Shown: in pieces, positions 1 through 8,357 of the stretch
How the letters are laid out: every line of letters starts with the position of its first letter
Position numbering within the stretch: the first letter of the stretch is position 1
Source: Faecalibacillus intestinalis
Lineage (GTDB): Bacteria; Bacillota_I; Bacilli_A; Erysipelotrichales; Coprobacillaceae
DNA: 64,000 nt
Assembly: GCF_003024685.1 (NCBI RefSeq)
Contig: NZ_PYLQ01000007.1
Span: 40,933-104,932 of the forward strand
Reading direction: 5' to 3'
Notes under the pieces: generated by a model
What the model saw: the letters and a program-made list of their open reading frames with translations, nothing else
Database searches by the model: none
Told to the model about the DNA's origin: nothing
Program-made: the position numbers and the translations under genes

Positions 1-655
1 ATTTTTCTACAATATCTTTTGATTGTCTAGAAACATTGAATGTTTGTTTATTAGAAAGTGTCACACTTTGACTATTGATTTTCGTTACATATTTAAAATT
101 AATAATTGTATAAGAATTTATTTTATAAAAAGCAATATTCTTACATAATGTTTCTGCACATCTTTTTAAAGTTATATACTGTTGGTACTCATGATCTATT
201 GTAAAAAAAGTACAAATATTTCTATGAGATTGAATATAACAAATATCTACATAACGGATATATTGATTATTTTTTTCATCCACCAAATATTGTTTATTAC
301 TTTCTGCTTCATCTTTTTCTATTTTAGTAAGTAATCTTTTAAAATCATCTTCATAAAATGCTTTCCTTATAAAAAAATAAAGATGCATATCAAAGCAATC
401 ATAAACAAGTGCTTCATTATTAGAAATAAATATAATTTTTGTTGTTTTATTGTTTACTTTTTTTGCTAAAGAAATTCCATCATCTTGCGCTAAAATAATA
501 TCAATAAATAAAAAATCATAATTTTCTATATCAATTGTTTGAAAATCATCATTATAAATATCTATATCATTTTCACAAAAATAATTACTATTTTCTATTT
601 GTTTTTTTAATATATTACTAAATACAAGATCATCATCAATAATTCCTATTTTCAT
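1..655 (-). CDS. LytTR-family response regulator (3' end outside window)
   Basis: Partial gene: it starts at ATG 655 behind a GGAG ribosome site and runs open off the left edge, so about 218 residues are visible. The N-terminus is a receiver domain with the acidic cluster IIDDD at residues 5-9 and the likely phospho-acceptor D52 in the strand FLFID. The second half matches a LytTR DNA-binding domain (YIQSHRN, then KINSYTIINFKYV near the end). This is the AgrA/VirR type of regulator that usually works with a peptide-sensing or membrane kinase. The partner gene is not in the window. The family call is good; the regulon is unknown. Confidence 0.85.
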   Translation of the reverse strand, partial: MKIGIIDDDLVFSNILKKQIENSNYFCENDIDIYNDDFQTIDIENYDFLFIDIILAQDDGISLAKKVNNKTTKIIFISNNEALVYDCFDMHLYFFIRKAFYEDDFKRLLTKIEKDEAESNKQYLVDEKNNQYIRYVDICYIQSHRNICTFFTIDHEYQQYITLKRCAETLCKNIAFYKINSYTIINFKYVTKINSQSVTLSNKQTFNVSRQSKDIVEK

Positions 656-728
656 AAATACTTACTCCTTTTTTTAATTATATAAAAATGTATACGTGAT
701 TAATAGTAAATATTTCGTTTATAAAAAA

Positions 729-760
729 ATTGTTAGGAAATCAGATAATTTCCTAACAAT
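729..760 (-). terminator. intrinsic terminator of carB
   Basis: A perfect 13-bp stem (729-741 with 748-760) has a 6-nt loop and, on the minus strand, is followed by a run of T. It begins 9 nt past the carB stop codon, so carB appears to end its transcript. Confidence 0.9.
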
Positions 761-768
761 CATGTATC

Positions 769-3700
769 TTAGTCTTTAATAGCTTTATGATATTCTTGAA
801 GCGATTTTACTTCATGTGTTCCATGAATTTCAGCTTCTAAGATACCTTCTACAGCTGCATTTGCAGCAGCAATATTTGTCATATATGGAATTTTCATTTT
901 AATAGCTGTTTTTCTAATATAACTATCATCATGTGCAGATTCTTTACCATGTGGCGTATTGATCACTATATCAAGTTCACCATTTGTAAGAGCATCTGCA
1001 ATATTTGGACGACCTTCTTTGATCTTTTTAATTTTGATAGCTGGAATATTATTGCTATTGATTAATTCAAATGTTTTACCTGTAGCCACAATTTCAAATC
1101 CTGCATCATAATATTTTCTAGCAAGAGCAACAACATCTTTTTTATCTCTATCAGAGACAGAAATTAAAACACGACCAGATGTTGGTAATTTTGTTTGAGT
1201 AGCTTCTTCAGCTTTAAAGATAGCAGCTCCATAAGAATTAGCTAAACCTAATACTTCTCCTGTTGATCTCATTTCAGGCCCTAGAATTGGATCAACTTCA
1301 GGGAACATATTGAATGGGAAAACAGCTTGTTTTACACCAATATGAGGAATCTTTCTATCTTTTAAATCTTTAACAGGTGATGGTCTACCTGTAAGTTCAC
1401 GCGTAACGATATCTGTTGCAAGTTTTACCATGTTGATGTTACATACCTTAGATACTAAAGGTACTGTTCTTGAAGCACGTGGATTTGCTTCTAAAACATA
1501 AACTTTATCATCAGCAATGGCATATTGCATATTCATTAAACCACGTACATTCATTTCTCTAGCAATTTTCTTAGTATATTCTTTTATTGTTTGTACATGT
1601 CTTACTGGAATATGTTTAGATGGTAAAATACATGCTGAGTCCCCTGAGTGAATACCAGCAAGTTCAATATGTTCCATAACAGCAGGCACAAAAACATTTT
1701 CTCCATCAGAAATAGCATCTGCTTCACATTCCATCGCATCATTTAAGAAACGGTCAATTAAGATGGGACGATCAGGTGTTACCCCAACAGCAGCAGCCAT
1801 GTATTGTTTTAATGATTCATCATCATAAACAACTTCCATTCCTCTACCACCTAATACATAAGATGGTCTTACCATTAATGGATAACCAATTCTTTGAGCA
1901 ATTTCTAAAGCATCATCAACTGTAACTGCCATTCCTGATTCTGGCATTGGAATTTCTAGTTTTTCCATCATTTCATTAAATAAATCTCGATCTTCAGCCA
2001 TATCAATAGTTTCAGGTGTTGTTCCTAAAATATTTACACCATTTTCTTTTAATTGACTTGCAAGATTTAATGGTGTTTGTCCACCAAATTGAGCAATAAC
2101 TCCTAGTGGTTTTTCTTTTTCATGAATACTTAAAACATCTTCTAATGTTAATGGTTCAAAATAAAGTTTATCAGATGTATCATAATCTGTTGAAACTGTT
2201 TCTGGGTTACAGTTTACAATAATTGTTTCAAATCCTAATTTCTTTAAGGCAAGAGAAGCATGAACACAGCAATAATCAAATTCAATACCTTGACCAATTC
2301 TGTTAGGTCCTCCACCTAAGATCATGATTTTCTTATTATTTGAAACTTCATCTTGATCTTTTCCATTATATGTAGAGTAATAATAAGAACTATCTTTTGT
2401 ACTTGATACATGAACAGGTTCCCATACTTGATGCATACCCATTGCAAGTCTTTGATTTCTAATTTCTTTTTCTTCAACATCTAATAACTTAGAAATATAT
2501 TTATCAGCAAATCCATCTTTCTTTGCTTGTTTTAAAACGTCATCTGGTAATTGATTTCCTTTATAAGAAGCAATTTTTTCTTCTTCTTCAACGAGTTCTT
2601 TCATTTGTTCAATGAAATAATGTTTAATTTTTGTAAGTTCAAATAATTCATCAACAGTAGCTCCTTTTCTTAAAGCTTCATACATAATGAATTGTCTTTC
2701 ACTTGTTGGATTCACTAATAATTTTAATAATTCTTCTTTACTTAAATCATTAAAGTTTTTAGCATAACCTAAACCATAACGTCCAATTTCTAAAGAACGA
2801 ATTGCTTTTTGGAAAGCTTCTTTATAAGTTTTACCAATACTCATAACTTCCCCAACAGCTTTCATTTGTGTACCAAGTTTATCTTCTGCTCCTTTGAATT
2901 TTTCAAAAGCCCAACGTGCAAACTTAATAACAACATAATCCCCATCAGGATAATATTTATCTAACGTTCCATATTTACCACATGGAATTTCATCTAATGT
3001 AAGTCCAGCAGCTAACATTGCTGAAACTAAGGCAATAGGGAAACCTGTCGCTTTAGAAGCTAAAGCAGATGAACGTGATGTTCTTGGATTGATTTCAATA
3101 ACAACAATACGATCTGTTACTGGATCATGAGCAAATTGAACATTTGTACCGCCAATAACTCCAATTGATTCAACAATACGATAAGCTTGTTCTTGTAAAC
3201 GATCTTGTACTTCTTTAGAAATAGTAAGCATTGGTGCACTACAGAAAGAATCTCCAGTATGTACTCCTAATGGATCAATATTTTCAATAAAACAAATTGT
3301 AATCATGTTATTTTTAGCATCTCTTACAACTTCTAATTCTAATTCTTCCCATCCTAAAATAGATTCTTCAATTAAGCATTGGTGTACTAAACTTGCTTGC
3401 AAACCTCTATTTACAACTATTTTTAATTCATCAACATTGTAAACAAGTCCTCCACCTGCTCCACCCATTGTATAGGCAGGTCTTACAACTACTGGATATC
3501 CTAATTTATCAGCAATAGCTAAAGCTTCATCAACCGTATTTGCAATTTCACTTCTTGCCATTTCAATACCAAGTTCATTCATGGCTTTTTTGAATTCTAA
3601 ACGGTCTTCTCCACGTTCAATAGCATCTACTTTTACCCCTAATACTTGAACGTCATATTTGTCTAAAACTCCGGCATTACTTAATTCAGAACATAGATTT

Positions 3701-3987
3701 AAAGCTGATTGTCCACCTAAGTTAGGAAGTAAAGCATCTGGTCTTTCTTTTTCAATGATTTGTGTTAATCTTTCTACATTCAATGGTTCAATATATGTCA
3801 CATCTGCAGTTTCTGGATCTGTCATAATTGTAGCTGGGTTAGAATTGACTAAAACAATTTTATACCCTAATCCTCTTAATGCTTTACAAGCTTGTGTACC
3901 TGAATAATCAAATTCACATGCTTGACCAATAATAATTGGTCCTGAACCAATGACTAATACTGTGTTAATATCTTCTCTTTTTGGCAT
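769..3987 (-). CDS. carB: carbamoyl-phosphate synthase large subunit
   Basis: Makes carbamoyl phosphate from bicarbonate, ATP and ammonia delivered by the small subunit, for pyrimidine and arginine synthesis. The start was moved to the ATG at 3987 (MPKREDIN), which has a strong AAAGGAGG site; the longer frame would begin inside the attenuator. The protein is 1072 residues, the normal family length. It has the duplicated layout of two ATP-grasp synthetase halves: the first opens with GSGPIIIGQACEFDYSG and the second with GGGPNRIGQGIEFDY. A C-terminal MGS-like allosteric domain covers about the last 140 residues. The small-subunit gene carA and other pyr genes are not in the window. Expression is probably controlled by the leader ORF and terminator just upstream. 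Confidence 0.97.
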   Translation of the reverse strand: MPKREDINTVLVIGSGPIIIGQACEFDYSGTQACKALRGLGYKIVLVNSNPATIMTDPETADVTYIEPLNVERLTQIIEKERPDALLPNLGGQSALNLCSELSNAGVLDKYDVQVLGVKVDAIERGEDRLEFKKAMNELGIEMARSEIANTVDEALAIADKLGYPVVVRPAYTMGGAGGGLVYNVDELKIVVNRGLQASLVHQCLIEESILGWEELELEVVRDAKNNMITICFIENIDPLGVHTGDSFCSAPMLTISKEVQDRLQEQAYRIVESIGVIGGTNVQFAHDPVTDRIVVIEINPRTSRSSALASKATGFPIALVSAMLAAGLTLDEIPCGKYGTLDKYYPDGDYVVIKFARWAFEKFKGAEDKLGTQMKAVGEVMSIGKTYKEAFQKAIRSLEIGRYGLGYAKNFNDLSKEELLKLLVNPTSERQFIMYEALRKGATVDELFELTKIKHYFIEQMKELVEEEEKIASYKGNQLPDDVLKQAKKDGFADKYISKLLDVEEKEIRNQRLAMGMHQVWEPVHVSSTKDSSYYYSTYNGKDQDEVSNNKKIMILGGGPNRIGQGIEFDYCCVHASLALKKLGFETIIVNCNPETVSTDYDTSDKLYFEPLTLEDVLSIHEKEKPLGVIAQFGGQTPLNLASQLKENGVNILGTTPETIDMAEDRDLFNEMMEKLEIPMPESGMAVTVDDALEIAQRIGYPLMVRPSYVLGGRGMEVVYDDESLKQYMAAAVGVTPDRPILIDRFLNDAMECEADAISDGENVFVPAVMEHIELAGIHSGDSACILPSKHIPVRHVQTIKEYTKKIAREMNVRGLMNMQYAIADDKVYVLEANPRASRTVPLVSKVCNINMVKLATDIVTRELTGRPSPVKDLKDRKIPHIGVKQAVFPFNMFPEVDPILGPEMRSTGEVLGLANSYGAAIFKAEEATQTKLPTSGRVLISVSDRDKKDVVALARKYYDAGFEIVATGKTFELINSNNIPAIKIKKIKEGRPNIADALTNGELDIVINTPHGKESAHDDSYIRKTAIKMKIPYMTNIAAANAAVEGILEAEIHGTHEVKSLQEYHKAIKD

Positions 3988-4009
3988 CTTTAATCCTCCT
4001 TTTGATTGT

Positions 4010-4040
4010 AAAAAAAACATATCTTAGAAAAGATATGTTT
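4010..4040 (-). terminator. intrinsic terminator between leader ORF and carB (attenuator)
   Basis: A perfect 11-bp stem (4015-4025 with 4030-4040) has a 4-nt loop; eight consecutive T residues follow on the minus strand, three of them inside the stem. It lies between the leader ORF stop (4045-4047) and the carB ribosome site. No other gene ends here, so its plausible role is conditional termination ahead of carB. A ribosome finishing the leader ORF would cover the 5' arm, only 4 nt away. Confidence 0.85.
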
Positions 4041-4044
4041 CAAA

Positions 4045-4113
4045 TTAAAAAATAAAAAGCGAAAAAGGGCCCATGTCTTTATATTGAATTGTCATAAGTA
4101 GATCTTTTTTCAT
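4045..4113 (-). CDS. 22-residue leader peptide upstream of carB
   Basis: Short ORF with its own good ribosome site (ATAGGAGG, about 6 nt before ATG 4113). It encodes MKKDLLMTIQYKDMGPFSLF followed by two more residues and TAA. It matches no enzyme that I recognise. Its last third is very T-rich in the RNA-like strand (runs of 5, 5 and 6 T) and it stops 4 nt before the attenuator stem. The arrangement resembles the E. coli pyrBI leader, where polymerase slowing at U-rich sequence under low UTP lets the ribosome catch up and block the terminator. That mechanism is an inference. The peptide has no Arg, which argues against classical arginine-codon attenuation. Confidence 0.6.
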   Translation of the reverse strand: MKKDLLMTIQYKDMGPFSLFIF

Positions 4114-4153
4114 AATGGCCTCCTATAAGCAATTTCGCTCTATCCATAGAAAG

Positions 4154-4181
4154 ATTATATAAGATAATGATTGGGAATTAA
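4154..4181 (-). promoter_or_regulatory. sigma-A promoter of the carB transcript
   Basis: On the minus strand TTAATT (4176-4181), a 16-nt spacer and TATAAT (4154-4159). It would start transcription about 35 nt before the leader ORF, which puts the leader and attenuator in the carB mRNA. Confidence 0.6.
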
Positions 4182-4213
4182 ATAAATTAAAATATAATTA
4201 TCATACTAATTTT

Positions 4214-5251
4214 TTATTTCCATGCCAAATAATATCCTTGCCAATTCTTTTTAAGTTGAGCTGTTACTTCTTGTTTCTTTTTTATTCCCATTTCATTTGT
4301 ATACGTATATTCAACCATCACAGTATCTTCTTTTTTTATATTTTTACATGTATATGCTTTCTCAAATTCAATATATCTTTATCACTATTAATACAAATTG
4401 TTCCTTTCACATCATGATATTCTGTATTTCTTTTAAAATTATATTCTTTATCCCACAAATAGATTTCATCTTTCTTTGTCTTATTTCCACTAAATGAAAG
4501 AGTAAAATCACCTTTGTTCTTTTTTTCATTATAACTTTCTAACATAATTCCACCACTAGCATCTTCATCTAAATAGTTTTTAAAGTTGATATCTGCATCT
4601 AACATTCCAAAATTTGTTTCACCATTTGTTTGGGAAATAAGTTGTGCAAATTGAACTGTTTGAATATGTAGATTTATTATTCCTTTAAAAGGACCTTCTT
4701 TATTTAAAGAAAGTGTATATGTATCTTTATCCGTTTTAAAAATAACTTGTGCTGTTGTATTATCTTGATAATTTTTTAAAATCAAATCAATATTTATATT
4801 ATAACTATCCTTTTTAATATCACTGATATAACCACTAAAATAAGTACAAATAGAATTTGTATTTAGTGAAATTGGTTGATCACCATAAAAGTCATTGATT
4901 TGTTGTTGCAACAAAGAATTTGCTTCTTCCAATGCATCCATTTTCTCACTCATCTTAACTGCTACATAACTTTCCATAATAAATGCTAGAAAAACAACAA
5001 TTCCAAAGATAATAATTATATTTCGATGATTATTACTTTGATCCGTTTTTATTTTTTGTTTTCATCTAAAAGTTCCTCTAAAGAGATACCAAAAACATCA
5101 GCCATAGCCTTACAACTTTGTATATCAGGTGATGATTGATTACTTTCCCATTTTGATATTGTTTGTCTTGTATATGTAGTAATTTACCTAATTCTTCTAG
5201 CGATAATCCCTTCATTTTCCGATATTTTTAAATACGTTCTCCAAGTGTCAT
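4214..5251 (-). pseudogene. broken HTH (XRE) - transmembrane - extracellular regulator
   Basis: The original gene seems to have started at ATG 5251 behind AAAGGAGG and coded an XRE-type helix-turn-helix (RQTISKWES core), then a membrane segment (NIIIIFGIVVFLAFI) just before a coiled-coil-like EEANSLLQQQ stretch and an extracellular domain of about 210 residues. At least four lesions are visible: codon 8 is TAA (5228-5230), where AAA (Lys) fits the family, and single-base losses occur around 5180, 5050 and 4370. Adding one base at each place restores a continuous protein to the stop at 4214. The longest open piece (4336-4977) is therefore a fragment, not a gene. Function of the outer domain is unknown. 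Confidence 0.75.
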
Positions 5252-5382
5252 ATAATCTTTCCTCCTTTTATTCATCATAATATGAAATAAGAAGAAGATA
5301 TGCTCTAAGGATTAACATTTTGTCTATAAATCTTTACTTTAATAAAAATCAAATATTTCGTACAATTATCTAAAGGAATTCT

Positions 5383-5844
5383 ATGAAATCTAAAATACTC
5401 TTTATTTATTGTTTTATTTTATTATTATGTGGTTGTTCAAAAAAGGAAGACACTAAAACCGAAGAACTTCTTACAAATAATGATATTGGTTTTACAATTA
5501 TCGTTGAAGATGGTCGTGGAATTACAAAGGATTCTAGGATAAATCATATAAATGATTATATTGGTGATCAGTATATAGAATCAAAAAAGAATAATGATAC
5601 AGTTTATTATAATGATTCTATTCAAATTACTTTAAATAAAAAGAATAAAGTTAAAAAAGTAGAACTATTTACAGATCATTACAAAGTTGAAGGTAATTTC
5701 TACGTTGGTTTAGAAAAAAATAATTTAGATTACGAAAATCACAAAGAAGCGAACAATCAATATATTGCCTATAGTGAGAATAAAACAGTTAAAATGACCT
5801 ACACGCTTTCAAACAATACAATTACAAAAATCACATTAGCCTAA
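5383..5844 (+). CDS. small predicted lipoprotein, unknown function
   Basis: The 153-residue product begins with a lipoprotein signal: Lys-containing start, hydrophobic stretch, then the lipobox LLCGC with the modified Cys near residue 18. The mature part is charged and Lys/Asn-rich with no domain I recognise. It is a stand-alone gene read away from the broken HTH gene and ends in a hairpin shared with the convergent XRE regulator. It is probably anchored to the outer face of the membrane. Confidence 0.75.
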   Translation: MKSKILFIYCFILLLCGCSKKEDTKTEELLTNNDIGFTIIVEDGRGITKDSRINHINDYIGDQYIESKKNNDTVYYNDSIQITLNKKNKVKKVELFTDHYKVEGNFYVGLEKNNLDYENHKEANNQYIAYSENKTVKMTYTLSNNTITKITLA

Positions 5845-5873
5845 AAATAGTTATCAATCAGATAACTATTTTT
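5843..5873. terminator. bidirectional terminator
   Basis: A perfect 13-bp stem (5843-5855 with 5861-5873) with a 5-nt loop, A-rich on one side and T-rich on the other. It overlaps the stop codons of both the lipoprotein gene and the convergent XRE gene. Confidence 0.9.
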
Positions 5874-6183
5874 CTTTTAATTTCTTCATTTTTTCTTCTT
5901 TTGCAATCGTTTTAAAAATAATACTTTTACTTGTAGGACTATATGATTCAAAATCTATCTCATGTGCATGCTCATCATATATTGGTGCATCATCCACAAT
6001 AATCGTTACATTCATACGTAAAATATCATAAATTCTTTTTACTAATTTATTATTGGGATTTAAATTAGGATTTGTTTCAATTCTATAAATAGTACTCTCA
6101 CTTACTCCTAAGCCCTCTGCAAGCTCTTTTCTAGAAACGCCTCTTTCTATTCTTTTATTCATAATTAGCTCATTAACATTCAT
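5866..6183 (-). CDS. XRE-family transcriptional regulator
   Basis: The 105-residue protein has an HTH_3 domain in the first 55 residues (RKELAEGLGVSESTIYRIE holds the recognition helix). A C-terminal tail rich in Lys and Glu follows and I cannot assign it. The gene is divergent from the agr-type operon and shares about 150 bp of upstream DNA with it, so it is a candidate regulator of itself and of agrD. The inverted repeat inside the agrD promoter could be its operator, but AgrA binding is equally possible. Confidence 0.8.
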   Translation of the reverse strand: MNVNELIMNKRIERGVSRKELAEGLGVSESTIYRIETNPNLNPNNKLVKRIYDILRMNVTIIVDDAPIYDEHAHEIDFESYSPTSKSIIFKTIAKEEKMKKLKEK

Positions 6184-6285
6184 TATCCGTCACCCTTTTA
6201 ATTCATGTTAACAATTAAATCGTGCATTTTACGCATTATAAAAGATACCTTCAGGAACGATAACTATTCTTTCATGCGCGTTCTA

Positions 6286-6315
6286 TTGACTTTATATTCG
6301 TGTCAAATATAAAGT
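6286..6315 (+). promoter_or_regulatory. agr operon promoter with internal inverted repeat
   Basis: TTGACT (6286-6291), a 16-nt spacer and TATAAA (6308-6313) form a strong promoter about 20 nt before agrD. The same bases hold a perfect 10-bp inverted repeat, ACTTTATATT (6289-6298) and AATATAAAGT (6306-6315), 7 nt apart. The repeat overlaps both the -35 and the -10 element, a typical layout for a repressor site. Confidence 0.7.
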
Positions 6316-6333
6316 ACACTTAAGGAGGTAATT

Positions 6334-6465
6334 ATGATAAACTATTTAATTGAAAAATACTTTACATTGTTAAGCGGGGTAGCTTACTTAGGTGCCTCAT
6401 CAGAATCAATATTAAATTTATATGAATTCGAAAAACCTGAACAATTAAAGAATTTAAACAAATAA
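6334..6465 (+). CDS. agrD: AgrD-like autoinducer pre-peptide with Ser in the ring position
   Basis: A 43-residue ORF with a strong AAGGAGG site, too short for usual gene cut-offs. It has the three-part AgrD plan: an N-terminal amphipathic leader (residues 1-20), a short core, and an acidic tail YEFEKPEQLKNLNK. That tail is 14 residues long with Pro at its sixth position, matching the tail of S. aureus AgrD. By that alignment the signal is cut after L29 and the ring would be S25-I-L-N-L29, five residues as in the staphylococcal thiolactone. There is no Cys anywhere, so the predicted product is a lactone, as known in S. intermedius. It is followed by agrA-, agrC- and agrB-like genes, which supports the call. 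Confidence 0.85.
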   Translation: MINYLIEKYFTLLSGVAYLGASSESILNLYEFEKPEQLKNLNK

Positions 6466-6481
6466 GGAAGGTGGCATCATT

Positions 6482-7180
6482 ATGAATATTTTGATATTAG
6501 AGGATACAAATACTTTTGTAGAGGAGTTTGTTGATATACTCAAAAATAACAATCTATTCGCTGATGCCCATTTCTTTTGTCTAGGGGATCACTTTGAAGA
6601 GATTGATAACACAAAAGACTACCAAATTATTTTTATAGATGTTCATTTAAGTAAATCAATAAATGGTATCGATTTTTCTATAAAACTTAAAAAGAGGTTT
6701 CCCAAAGCACTTATTGTTTTTGTGACCATGAACAATAACTTTGTTCATAAATCCATGGAACTTCAACCATTTTATTTCATTAGAAAAGATCATTTAAATG
6801 AAGACATGTCTATCTTCTTTAAAATGTTTAAAGAACATTTAGAAAACACAAGTTTTATAGTCATTAACGCTAGAGAAAAACACGTACGTATTAATACCAG
6901 TGATATTATCTACATAGAAGCTGATGGTCATTACTTAAAAATTGTCACATTAGATGGTGAATACAAATTCAAAGAAAAGATAAAAGAATTTAAAACTCAA
7001 CTCAATAATAACAATATCATTCAAGTACATAGATCCTATCTTATTAATTTAGATTTTGTCTATGATGTAAATTCCAAGTTCATCATCTTAAGAAACAAGA
7101 AAGAAATCAATATAGGTAAAACATATAAAAAGAAATTTAAACTAACTTATCAGGATTATTTACTCAATGGTAGCTTATAG
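6482..7180 (+). CDS. agrA: AgrA-like LytTR response regulator
   Basis: 232 residues. The receiver domain (about 1-120) has the acidic pair ED at 7-8, the phospho-acceptor D53 in IIFIDVHLS, and FIRKD with the conserved Lys. The LytTR DNA-binding domain (about 128-232) includes DIIYIEADGHYLKI and QVHRSYLINLDFV. It should bind direct repeats near target promoters, likely including the agr promoter. The ribosome site is AAGGAAGGTGG, 16 nt after the agrD stop, and the end overlaps the agrC-like gene by 14 nt, so the two are probably translationally coupled. In canonical agr loci this gene comes last; here it is second. Confidence 0.85.
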   Translation: MNILILEDTNTFVEEFVDILKNNNLFADAHFFCLGDHFEEIDNTKDYQIIFIDVHLSKSINGIDFSIKLKKRFPKALIVFVTMNNNFVHKSMELQPFYFIRKDHLNEDMSIFFKMFKEHLENTSFIVINAREKHVRINTSDIIYIEADGHYLKIVTLDGEYKFKEKIKEFKTQLNNNNIIQVHRSYLINLDFVYDVNSKFIILRNKKEINIGKTYKKKFKLTYQDYLLNGSL

Positions 7181-8357
7181 TATATTTCTTAATTTTGTAG
7201 AAATTTTAACTCTTACAACATTTGTTTACCTTTATTATTCACTTTCAAGTAGAAAACAATTTTGTCTTCTACTTACTTCTTTATTCTTAATATGTGAATT
7301 ATGTGATATTTTTAGAGAAAATGGTTTCATGATACTAATTGGATACTTTATCGCATGTTATTCATTTGTCTTGTACGAAAAAAGAAGAATACACTTTGGA
7401 GATATATTTATATTAGCCGGTTATTTATTTTCAATGTTCATATATCCTTATATATCTTATTGTCTATATAATAAAATATTAGATACTGGATATGAAACTG
7501 TATACTACATTTGTGCAGGTATAACTTCTAAATTATTTTTAATACTTGTAACCTGTTGGTTACTTAGCCATTTAAAGTTCACATTTCCTGTTCCTAACAA
7601 ACAATACTCATTAGTAATTATCACAGAAGTTGTTATTTTAAGTATTTTTGGAATGATTAGCTATGATAATGTAGAAGTAACTGCATCTTATAGTCCTGTT
7701 ATTATTTGTATTTTATTATTGATTACTTTCATTCTTATTATAATTAATGGTATTTACCTAAATCGAATATACGCAGAAAAGATGCAGTATGAAAAACAAT
7801 TACAAAAAGAAAAATATATAAAACAAAGCTTACGTCTCATACAAAACATTAGTTATGATATTGATGATAAGAAACATCGTATTCATTGGATATTAGAACA
7901 CATTAAACACTTAAACAACGATACAAACACTGAAATATCCAAAGCTATTGAACAATATCAATCTAAAAACACTTACCAAAAATTAGTTGCATCTAAAAAT
8001 CCGGTATTTGATATTTTGATTTCTGTAAAAATCAATAGGTTACAAGATGATAATATAAGTATTAAATCTTTCTTTGAAATTAGCCAAAATGAAAAATATG
8101 ATGATTTAGATTTTATTGATGTTATTTCTGAAATATTAGATTATGTTAAAAGACATAATGAAATAACTTTGCATATCAAAGGTCAAGGTATTTATACGTT
8201 AGTTGAACTTTATTCAGAAAATGATTTTTATGATTATGATAGATGTAAAATTGAATCTGATTTAATTGTTAAGAAAAAGAACATTTATAAAGATGGTATT
8301 TATTACATGAAATTTTTATTAAAAGGAACAAATGATGATGTTAGAGAAAATTTATGA
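7167..8357 (+). CDS. agrC: AgrC-like membrane sensor, atypical kinase domain
   Basis: 396 residues. The first 200 hold about seven hydrophobic helices, as in AgrC sensors of cyclic peptides. A linker leads to the dimerisation segment with KKHRIHWIL (H237), which aligns with the HDYxNIL box of AgrC but lacks its Asp and Asn. In the catalytic region the expected N box (LxDNA) reads ILDYV and I see no glycine-rich G box before the end. It may therefore be a weak kinase, a phosphatase-only receptor, or a strongly diverged family. It overlaps agrA by 14 nt and agrB by 26 nt. The agrC name rests on context and topology. Confidence 0.7.
   Translation: MVAYSIFLNFVEILTLTTFVYLYYSLSSRKQFCLLLTSLFLICELCDIFRENGFMILIGYFIACYSFVLYEKRRIHFGDIFILAGYLFSMFIYPYISYCLYNKILDTGYETVYYICAGITSKLFLILVTCWLLSHLKFTFPVPNKQYSLVIITEVVILSIFGMISYDNVEVTASYSPVIICILLLITFILIIINGIYLNRIYAEKMQYEKQLQKEKYIKQSLRLIQNISYDIDDKKHRIHWILEHIKHLNNDTNTEISKAIEQYQSKNTYQKLVASKNPVFDILISVKINRLQDDNISIKSFFEISQNEKYDDLDFIDVISEILDYVKRHNEITLHIKGQGIYTLVELYSENDFYDYDRCKIESDLIVKKKNIYKDGIYYMKFLLKGTNDDVRENL

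Noticed and set aside
4010..4181. PyrR-binding attenuator in front of carB
   Set aside because: No recognised PyrR anti-antiterminator consensus; the leader ORF arrangement explains the hairpin better.
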